64,000 bases of DNA from Stomorhina lunata (Eukaryota > Arthropoda > Insecta > Diptera > Rhiniidae). The DNA lies in the NCBI GenBank assembly GCA_933228675.1, contig OW121744.1:57369775-57433774 (forward strand), read 5' to 3'. Positions within the stretch are counted from its first letter, which is position 1. Every line of letters begins with the position of its first letter. This document shows positions 55,634 to 64,000 of the stretch, one piece after another. The position numbers were made by a program, and so were the translations under genes. The notes beneath the pieces were generated by a model. It was given only the letters and a program-made list of their open reading frames with translations. It was not told the DNA's origin and ran no database searches.

Positions 55634-56451
55634 AACAAACAGATATAAAATGTAATGAAAATAAAACAAAATAAATTAAAGCCCAGATGGATACGCAAGG
55701 ACAATGTTGGCAAAGAAATATTTTGGGGAACAGGGTGCTTTCCAATAGCAAATCTCCCCGACTAACTACAACAAAACCAAAAGAAAAATTCTTTAGCAAA
55801 ATAAAAAAAAAACACAACAACCCTTCAATTAATGAAAAGTCAAAGAAAACTTTTTTTTTTAACAAAAATGTTTGCTTCTTTTAACGTCCAACTCTTGTAA
55901 CTCGAAGAGTAACTAAAAAAATTTGCTTTGGTATGAAAATTACATTTTGCTACAAAATATTTTACATTGCGATTTTGAAGGTTTTTTTGCTATTTTAAAA
56001 AAAAAATTTAAATTTTTCTACAAAATAACAAAAAAGAAGAAAAAAAATCACGAAACAAAAAAGAGTTGAGATTGCGTGACTACAAACGTAGATTTGAACA
56101 GTGAATTTGTATAAATTCATGCATTAAATTCTGGTATTTTAAAAATACCAGAGAAAAAAGCGAAAATGGAAAAAATCACCTTGAATTAGTCAAGTCATGA
56201 TACATAATCCAGCGTAACCCAAGAGGCGTTATGTGGTCCCTTGTCTGTCCATGAGTTTCGTTTTTAATTCTAATGCTACTCGTAGTATTTATTGTATTTT
56301 GTCTATGAAAGTCTTTGAAAACTGCCCGACAGTGGGATGAGAAATTTTCTAAAATTATTTAGATAAAATTTGGGATTATTGGATTTATCTCAAACTTATA
56401 TCGGAATAAAAATGTTTAGTATTATACTATATCTATAACCAACCATGATAG
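55216..56451. other. Unassigned stretch with (AC)n
   Basis: A CA repeat at about 55600-55629 gives an artificial Thr-His frame. No gene or repeat family recognised elsewhere; this is one of the longer stretches without transposon similarity. Confidence 0.45.
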
Positions 56452-58008
56452 TATATTCAGAGGAATTTCCGACAGTCCGCCAACAATATTTACAAGAAGT
56501 GAAGAACGCTATTAAAATTCTTAAACGCAACAAGGCCCAGGGCAATGACAATATTTCAGCGGAGATGCTTTTATGTGATGTTGAAGGATCGTCGAGATAG
56601 TGGCACCCATTTGTGCGTAAAATATGGGAAGAAGAAGCTCTGCCAACCTCTTGGAATGAAGGTATACAAGTCAAAATACCAAAAGACTGCAAAACCTACA
56701 GGGGTATAACACTTCTCCCAATACCTAGCAAATTACTAAGTCGTGTAATTTCGAACAGAATATCCGACGCAGTTTCCTCTACACTCCGCGAAAATCAGTT
56801 TGGGTTTAGAGAAACCCGTTCTTGTGTTGATCTAATCAATACAGTAAGAATAGTATTAGAGCAATGTAATGAATTCCGTACTCCCATTTACCTAGCGTTT
56901 ATCGACTTTATGAAGGCCTTCGACAGTGTCAATAGAAGCTATCTATGGAGAATTTTAGAAAATCGTAACATGCCGACGAAAATTCTCAACTTAATCCGGG
57001 CAATGTACGTTGATTTTAAATGTCGAGTCCTACACAAGGGTACGTTTACCCTTATCAGATCCGTTCGATGTTACTACTGGAGTAAGGTAAGGATGTATAT
57101 TATCACCTATACTTTTTATCCTCGTCATTGACAACATAATGCGCACGGCTCTAAATGGTAGACACGGTATCCAATGGACACCCTTTAAACAGCTTGAGGA
57201 CTTGGAATATGCCGATGGCGTATGTCTTCTAAGCCAAAGCTCGGGCCACCTTCAAGAGAATACTAACGCTATTACTGCTGAATCTCGTATAGCTGGTCTT
57301 GAAATTAATATTTCCAAGACAAAGATTATGCCTGGAGGCTATGGCGCAAACCCGTTGACACATATCAATGTGAATAACGAGGTTATTGGGCATGTAGATA
57401 CCTTCCTGGGAAGTTTATTAACTACAAAAGGTGGCGCAGACGAGGATATTAAGTTGCGTATTAATAAGGCAAAATCTGCATTCGGCATTCTTCAAGCTAA
57501 TTGGAAATCTCGGCAAATATCAACAACAACTAAGTTACAAATATACAACTCGAATGTCAAGTCCATCCTGTATTACGGCTGCGAAACATGGAAACTCACA
57601 AATGTCATCGATAAACGACTGCAAACCTTTACAAACAAATGCTTAAGACAAATTCTTAATATATGGTGGCCGAATCGCATACGAAATAAAGATCTACTTA
57701 ATGCAACAAACCAAATTCCTGCTTCCACAGAAGTATGTCAACGGAAATGACGATGGATAGGCCACACACTTCGAAGGCCAAATACCAACATTGCTCGACA
57801 AGCGCTTCGTTGGAAGCCACAAGGAAGCGGCCGTCGTATTGGTGCACCTGCTAGAACATGGAGAAGATCAATTGATGCGGAGTTACAAGCAGCAAACTAT
57901 TCATGGATTGATGTATGCCTAACATCTCGCAATAGAATCCGATATAAAAGGATGGTTGAGGCCCTATGCTCCACTGGGAGTCAAGGATAGCAGAAGGAGA
58001 AGAAGAAT
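56452..58008 (+). pseudogene. LINE ORF2 relic with reverse transcriptase and 3' tail
   Basis: Almost continuous RT coding sequence. It has AIKILKRNKAQGNDNISAEM, a TAG near 56598, then KTYRGITLLPIPSKLLSRVI, ENQFGFRETRSCVDLINTVR, and the palm AFIDFMKAFDSVNR. A frameshift near 57085-57095 breaks TTGVRxGCILSP. LEYADGVCLLSQ follows, in which the catalytic YADD has become YADG. Then GLEINISKTKIM, GGADEDIKLRINKAKSAFGI, ILYYGCETWK, and RWIGHTLRR after a TGA at 57748. It ends in VEALCSTGSQG and a GAAGGAGAAGAAG tail. Upstream endonuclease is absent (5' truncation). Tails of the same family occur as micro-insertions at 25404 and 35099. Confidence 0.85.
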
Positions 58009-58012
58009 ACTA

Positions 58013-58264
58013 TATCTGTGGCTTGGTGCTAAAAGGGTCAATGTAAATTTTTTGCTGTTTTGAGTTAACCAATGGATTAGATCCCCTTCTTTATCCTCTT
58101 TTATTTAGATCCAACAGCTTATCTCTAACTAAACTCAGAACAGATTTATAAGGGGTTTTCTGGGCAATGTTACTATAAATTTATATTGAAAATAAAAGCT
58201 TTAAATAAATTTTTTTCGAAACTCCTTTTTCGAAATTGGCCTTTCTAGCACCAAGCCACAGATA
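58013..58264. mobile_element. TATCTGTGG-ended MITE, copy 2
   Basis: 252 bp with TA duplication on both sides. Same ends and interior (CTCAGAACAGATTTA, TTTCTGGGCAATGTTA) as 51245-51497; it lies a few bases after the LINE 3' end. Confidence 0.85.
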
Positions 58265-58267
58265 TAC

Positions 58268-58580
58268 CATGTCTATGCCAACAGTTTGTAGGCGCTTATC
58301 GATGGCATTTGTGCGTTTCCAAGCTTCGCAGCCGTAATACAAGATGGACTTGACATTCGAGTGATATATTCGTAACATAATTGTTGTTGATATTTGCCGA
58401 GATTTCCATATAGTTCGGAGAATGCCGAATGCAGATTTTGCCTTATTAATACGCGATTCAATATCCTCGTCTGTGCACCAACACGACTGCCGCTTCCTTG
58501 TGGATTCCAACGAAGCGCTTGTCGAGCAATGTTGGTATTTAGCCTTCGAAGTGTGTGACCTATCTATCGCCATTTCCGTT
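58268..58580 (-). pseudogene. Rearranged LINE fragment
   Basis: Minus strand: a C-terminal piece (about 58475-58580, like NTNIARQALRWNPQGSGS) is joined to a more upstream piece (DEDIESRINKAKSAFGILRT ... LYYGCEAWKRTNAIDKRLQT). The order is not that of the intact LINE, so this is a recombinant remnant. Confidence 0.7.
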
Positions 58581-58581
58581 G

Positions 58582-59217
58582 ACATACCTCTATAGAAGCG
58601 GCAATTTTGCTTGTTGACGTAGCCATTCAACCAAAAATGAGCCTCATCACTGAACAAAATTTTGCGATGAAAATCAGCATCGAGATCAATCTCATTTTCG
58701 GCCCATACACCAAAATCACGACGCATTGCATGGTCTCGCGGCTTTAATTCTTGCACAAGCTGGATCTTGTAAGGTCGCAAGCCAAGATCTTTCATAAAGT
58801 TGATGGACAAAGCTCCAATTGCTATGCACGGTGGCGAATCGATTCATTCGGGTCCTCTTCAACACTTTGCTCTACAGCGGCAATTGTTTCTTCGGTGCGC
58901 ACTGTTCGACGTCGCTGCGGATGCGTATTATCACATAGAGTAAACGTAGTGCGAAAACTATCCATGGTTAACCGAATTAATTGCTCTGATGGACGATTAT
59001 GTCGACCATAAAATGGACGGAGCTTGCGGTAAACTTCGCGAACTGAACCATTATTTTTGAAATAAATTTGCACGATTTGCAAGCGTTGTTCTTTTGTCAA
59101 CCTGTTCACGATGAAATGGCAAACCAAACTAAATATTAATCACTTGACAGCTGACAAAATGGCCGCCAGTTAAAAAAGTGATGCCAACTTAAAGTTCTAT
59201 ACCTCAATAAAAAACAC
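58582..59217 (-). pseudogene. mariner-like transposase relic, N-terminal two thirds
   Basis: Minus strand from ATG at 59127: LTKEQRLQIVQIYFKNNGSV is a homeodomain-like helix-turn-helix start, followed by RPFYGRHNRPSEQLI and THPQRRRTVRTEETIAAVEQ, then VEEDPNESIRHRA. After a frameshift come DLGLRPYKIQLVQELKPRDH and FSDEAHFWLNGYVNKQNC with the first catalytic Asp. The rest of the catalytic domain is replaced by LINE sequence. The right end AACACCCGATAT resembles the start of the relative at 34227. Confidence 0.8.
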
Positions 59218-59219
59218 CC

Positions 59220-60278
59220 GATATTTAGTTTGTAGCCTTTAGATGATCTTCATTTCTTATGCGATTTGGCCACCATATATTAAGGATTTGCTGCAAGCAT
59301 TTGTTTGCAAAGTTTTGTAGGCGCTTATCGATGGCATTTGTGCGTTTTCAAGTTTCGCAGCCGTAATACAAGATGAACTTGACATTCGAGTTATATATTC
59401 GTAACTTAGTTGTTGTTGATATTTGCCGAGATTTCCATATAGTTTGAAAAATGCCGAATGCATATTTTGCCTTATTAATACACGTTTCAATATCCTCGTC
59501 GGCGCCACCTTTTGTAGATACCAAACTACCAAGATAATCAAAGGTACCTACACATCCACTACCCTCGTTATTCACATGGATGTGTGGCGACGGGTTTGCG
59601 CCGTAGCCTCCAGGCATAAACTTTGTCTTGGAAATATTAATTTCCAGCCCAGCTGCCCGAGATTCAACAGTAATAGCGCTAGTGTTTTCTTGAACACGAG
59701 CTGGTCTTTGGCTTAGAAGACATACGTCATCGGCGTGTTCCAAGTCCTCGAGTTGCTTAAATGGTGTCCATTGGATACCACGTCTACCATTCAGTGCTGC
59801 GCACGGCATTGTCGATGACAAGGATAAAAAGTATGGGTGATAAGATACATCCTTGTCTGACTCCAGTAGTAACATCGAACGGATTAGACAATTTACCTTT
59901 ATGTAGAACCCGTCATTTAAAGTCCACGTACATTGCCCGAATTAAGTTCAGAATTTTCGTTGGCATGTTACGGTTTCCTAAAATTCTCCATAGATATCAC
60001 CTGTTGACACTGTCAAAGGCCTTCATAAAGTCGATAAACGCTAGGCAAATGGGTGTGCGGAGTTCATTACATTGCTCCAGTACTATTCTTACTGTGTTGA
60101 TTAGATCAACACAAGATCTATTCTCTCGGAACCCAAACTGATTTTCGCGTAGTGTTTTACAAACTACGTCAGACGTTCTATTCAAAAATTACTCGACTTA
60201 GTATGTTGCTCGGTATTGGAAGAAGTGTTTATTCCCCTGTAGTTATTGCAGTCTTTGGAGTCACCCCTTTTTTGTATT
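59220..60278 (-). pseudogene. LINE ORF2 relic, minus-strand copy
   Basis: Same family as 56452-58008. Minus strand: CNNYRGI near 60240, LRENQFGFRENRSCVDLINT, FIDFMKAFDSVNR, then GIQWTPFKQLEDLEHADDVC (catalytic YADD changed to HADD), GLEINISKTKFMPGGYGANP, GGADEDIETCINKAKYAFGI, and ILYYGCET. Stops and frameshifts throughout. No 3' tail: it is cut by the mariner-like relic. Confidence 0.85.
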
Positions 60279-60279
60279 T

Positions 60280-60840
60280 GAATAAAGATAATAGTATGAC
60301 CAAATGCACAGTTTCCAATTTAATTAACTTTAGTAGAGTAATTTTAAGTGTCGCCACCTGTCGGAAATTGTTCGGCTCATCCGCAACAACTTTGTTAAAG
60401 ATAACAGTATGATGAAATGTGCAGATTACGATTTAACTCACTTTGAGAAATTTTCAGTGGCGTCACCTGCTGGAAATTGGTTATACAAACTAAGAAACCT
60501 TCGTCGGCTCACGCGTAACAACTTTGCTTAAGATTGTAGCATGATCAAATACACAGTTTACGATTTAATTTACTTTGAGTAATTTTCAGTGGTGCCACCT
60601 GTCGGAAATCGGTCATACCAACTAAGAAACCTTCGCCGACTCATGCGCTACAACTTTTCTATAGATCATAGCATGATCAAATACACAGTTTATGATTTAA
60701 ATCATTTTGAGTAATTTTAAGTGGGGCCACTTGTTGGAAATTAGCCAACTTAAATGCCTTTGCTGGCTCATGCGCAACAACTTTGCTGAAGAGTATAATA
60801 TGATCAAATGCATAGTTTACTATTCTATTAAGAACATACA
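60280..60840. repeat. Tandem array, ~130-bp unit, inverted relative to 50130-50790
   Basis: Four or more units with cores at about 60348, 60457, 60589 and 60721 (GTGGYGCCACCTGTCGGAAA), alternating with CGGCTCATGCGCAACAACTT. Reverse complement of the array at 50130-50790. Confidence 0.85.
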
Positions 60841-61800
60841 GACAGACAAACATTTATTTGTTTAAAAGTTTTAACATTACAAATTTGCTCCCCTTTTTAT
60901 CCCCTAATTTTAAAAAAGTTCAATCTGCATATTTGGTACTTCTTTGGTACCAATAGAATAGAGTAGAGTTCATAAAAACGCAGTTAATATATTGTTCCTA
61001 TTCATATTACTTTATGAGGCTTTAAGTTATCATTTTATCCCTTTTTTACCTATTTAAGCCCTAAAAATCAAAAAAGTACCAAATATGTATTTATTGATTC
61101 TAGTACAAAGTTAATTTCCGTATTCTTTGGTTTAAAAGATAAGTGTGGGTTAAAAATAGTACCAAAAAACTACTTTCACCACTTTTTACCCCCTATCGGT
61201 CATAGTTTAAAAAAAGTACCAAATACCTGTCCACTTATTTTTATAGTTGTTCAAAACGTAATATTAATTTTGTTTCTACGCTATACTTTAGGAGATGTAA
61301 CGTTTTCGATTTTTCCCCTTTTTATCCGTTTTTACCCTCTTAGAGGCAAAGTTCCCCTTTTTATCCCCTAATATTAAGAAAGTTCAATCTGCATATTTGG
61401 TACTTCTTTGGTACCAATTGAATGGAGTACATTTTATAAAAACGCAATTAATATATTGTACCTATTCATATTACTTTATGAGCTTTTAAGTTATCATTTT
61501 ATCCCTTTTTTACCCATTTTAGCCTCCAAAATCAAATAAGTACCAAATATGTGTTTAATATTTTTTTCACATTTATTGATTCTAGTACAAAGTTATTTTC
61601 TGTATTCTTTGGTTCAAAAGATAAGTGTGGGTTAAAAGTAGTACCAAACAACTACTTTCACCACTTTTTACCCCCTATCGGTCATAGTTCGAAAAAAGTA
61701 CCAAACACCTGTCCTCTTATTTTTATAGTTGTTCAAAACGTAATATGAATTTTGTTTCTAGACTATACTTTAGGATATCTAACGTTTTTGGTTTTTTGAT
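60841..61800. repeat. Duplicated ~460-bp repeat, inverted partner of 49522-50129
   Basis: The segment at 60890-61320 is repeated at 61350-61790 (for example AGTTCAATCTGCATATTTGG, then TACTTCTTTGGTACCAAT), and both match 49522-50129 in reverse. Confidence 0.8.
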
Positions 61801-61849
61801 TTGAGATTTTGACCTAATATAAGATTTGAGATTTTGACCTAATGATAAA

Positions 61850-62310
61850 TCTACTTACTTACTTACTTAAATGGCCCATGTTTATAACCTGTTATTGTCA
61901 AAAGCCGAGCATATTTAAGAAATCCATACGCTTCGATCTTGTGCTCATATTCTTGGCCTATAGGCCAATATTTTAAAGAGTTTCATCTTGGTCTTTCACT
62001 CGAAATTTCGAACGTCCTCTTTTAGCCGTTTTTATTCTAATTAATGCTTTTTCATAGTAATTGTTTCTTTTTCCAGGAGTGAGTTGCTAGACCGACGTAC
62101 TAACAACGGTTAAAAATATAACTGTTGTTATGGTAGAACTTCGGCACATATTACCTCAGTACATTAACGGACTTTAACGTACCGTCCCAGTTGATACCAC
62201 AAGGAGGTCAGTGTCCACAGATGAGATAAAGGATAACTATAGATAAGTCTGGGCTTGTCAAGCTAAAATCAGAACCGTTACTTGGTATCCAACATCCCCT
62301 ACATCACCCT
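61850..62310 (-). pseudogene. LINE 3' end fragment
   Basis: Reverse orientation of the 26455-26790 family (AACATCCCCTACATCA, GTGTCCACAGATGAGATAAA, ATAACCTGTTATTGTCAAAA). No usable frame. Confidence 0.5.
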
Positions 62311-63748
62311 GACATGACTTTAAATTAGGAAAGATAAATATGACATTTGGCGAGTTTGGGAAGGAGAACCTGAAGACGAACTTTTCTTAATCATTTTAGA
62401 GATTCAAATTTCTGTATTAGCATAAAATCGGTTTGTTGAGTTTTAAATACTAACTGAATAGAAACAGTTCAACTTAATATGAATTTTATTTCTATAACTT
62501 GTAAATGCGAATTTGAGACATCGCAAGGTATCCATCTTGGTCCATTGTGCAATGTAATGTTTATAGATATATGTTTGGCAAGTTCCAAACATTGTTAAAT
62601 TCTAACATCTAAGAATAATTTTCAATATATGGACCTAGAAATCTATGCATGTATGTATGAATCTGTTCGTAGTATATACTTATTCATGAGTGTATGTACG
62701 TATGTATGTATGTATGAAAACATTCATGAATGTGCCCGAATACTCATATGAATTACTTTTAGGCTGATCATTCATTATGGCCTTTTGTATGGCTTTTGTT
62801 CTTTCATTCCCACTTTTCTTTTGTTTTGTTTTCGGCTAAAAAGTATCGATGCCAAGATGTGATAAGAAACAAAATAAAAGGTTTCTTTTATAAATTATTT
62901 GTATACTTTTTATGTATGTATGTATTATATGTGTGTGTGTACGTTAGTGTGAGTTGTATCTGTGTGCCTTTTGTGTATAAACGGTAGTTTAAATTTGGAG
63001 GCTTATACATACATACATTTAAACGTTGGTTTCCATTTCATTCATTATAGTGAACATTATTCGTTAGATAGTTGGTGGATGTATTTTGTTTTTTTTTTTG
63101 TTTGGTTTTATTTTTTAGTTTAAATAAAATTTTTAACCTTTAGAAGTTATCCGTGTTTCTGTTTTTTTTTTTTTTTTTTTTTTTTTTAGAAGGTGCATTT
63201 TATATAAAATATTACCAACATTTCATATTACGTGGGTCAATCAAGCAGTTTGTTGAAGTTTTCCAAAAGTCAATTCAAATTGTATTTATGTTCATATAAT
63301 AATCTTCTTAATTATTCCACCTCGCAAATTAGATATAATGCGTGGTTTTCGATCTGTCTAGAACAAGGGATACTGATGACCTGATGACGATGGCCTTACC
63401 AAACATCAGCTAGAGAAAAGATTGTTTAACTTTTTGGTTTCATCAAAAAATTTTATACAATAATATATAACTGTGATAAATTGGGATCCTAGTGTAATAC
63501 ACTTTATACAACTTAAGAAAAATACATTGTGCAGATAAATTTCTTTGTGGACTGTTCCTCGTCCTTATGAACTTAGCTTCAGAAAAAGTCATTCGTAGCA
63601 TTCTATGGGCTATCAGCGTGCTTTTCAACCAGATAGTGTGCTGTCATGGCGGACGCAAATAAGGATATTTCAAGTCTAATATATCACATATGATGCATAA
63701 CAAGTCGTTTTCATGACTTATGCATCACATGTGATTCACAAATGATAT
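62311..63748. other. Unassigned AT-rich stretch with simple repeats
   Basis: TATG/TACG short repeats near 62645-62720 and a T run at about 63160-63188. No gene or transposon family recognised; may be ordinary host non-coding DNA. Confidence 0.45.
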
Positions 63749-64000
63749 TTATACCCTTCACCACCATAGGTCGAAATAGGCTTTTAGTATACCAATAGGA
63801 TTAGAATCATTTTCTGAGTCGATTTAGCGATGTCAGTCTTGCCGTCTGGCTGGACCCAAATGTAAATCATATAATCAAAGTACAGGTCGCAATTCTAAAG
63901 ATAATTTGATGAAATTGACCACAGACCATTATTTTGATAGCGAGAACATGGCTATTAAAATTCGTCAAAATCGGTCCATTATGTATGATACCTCCGAAAA
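63749..64000 (-). mobile_element. DINE-like element, cut by the window end
   Basis: TTATACCCTTCACCACCATA then a small deletion relative to other copies, then TTTTAGTATACCAATAGG, a short GTCTGGCTGG tract, and the AGATAATTTGATGAAATT block. Confidence 0.8.

Noticed and set aside
55458..55865. Open frames with THTHTH or CVCVCV runs
   Set aside because: Translation of an (AC)n microsatellite.

Overview
The window looks like repeat-dense, visibly AT-rich DNA from a higher fly (Diptera). The pointers are Transib, mariner, Tc1-like, piggyBac-like and Helitron/DINE-1-like elements, several decayed non-LTR retrotransposons, and a tRNA-derived SINE. No host gene could be identified; one 74-codon open frame (18191-18415, minus) is the only weak candidate. 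The species is not identifiable from sequence alone. Nearly everything recognisable is mobile DNA, often nested several layers deep. Protein-level calls were made by eye, without alignments.

The centrepiece is a 5.5-kb Transib transposon (10917-16447). It has an uninterrupted 678-residue RAG1-core-like transposase on the minus strand (12438-14474), inverted terminal arms of about 1.35 kb that are almost identical, termini beginning CACAGTG (the RAG recombination-signal heptamer), and a perfect 5-bp target duplication CGTCG. It sits inside a minus-strand LINE relic. A second Transib (42403-48287, target duplication CGGCG) is a broken relative. It has asymmetric ends, lacks the region with the first catalytic Asp, and has been invaded by a DINE-like element, two SINEs and a TTAA-flanked piggyBac-like element that itself contains LINE RT sequence. 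A third, decayed relative may lie at 53290-55215.

Layout. 1-1460: a DINE-like repeat plus half of a foldback MITE. 2010-7155: a four-level nest (foldback element > palindromic Tc1-like element > CCCAG-ended element > tRNA-like and LINE cargo). 7.6-8.8 kb: SINE, a 95-nt near-perfect hairpin and a DINE-like copy. 9.4-16.8 kb: CCCAG MITE, LINE relic and intact Transib. 16.8-25.5 kb: mariner relics, a short TIR element, SINE, three DINE-like elements, a small MITE and a 44-bp LINE insertion. 25.5-32.8 kb: LINE relics, a tandem segmental duplication carrying SINEs, and a second CCCAG element. 33-40 kb: a CCCAGCTAGC element with a split tRNA-like module, mariner relics, a DINE-like copy and a minus-strand LINE. 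40.6-48.3 kb: palindromic Tc1-like element and Transib 2. 48.3-55.2 kb: LINE RNase H relic, TA repeats, a ~130-bp tandem array and various MITEs. 56.4-62.3 kb: LINE and mariner relics bracketed by an inverted copy of the tandem array. The window ends inside another DINE-like copy.

The elements interact as parasites rather than as a gene circuit. LINE enzymes probably mobilised the SINEs and left very short 5'-truncated tails with target duplications. Non-autonomous families (CCCAG, CGCAC, TATCTGTGG, DINE-like) depend on transposases that are not encoded here. Only the 12438-14474 transposase appears intact enough to be functional.
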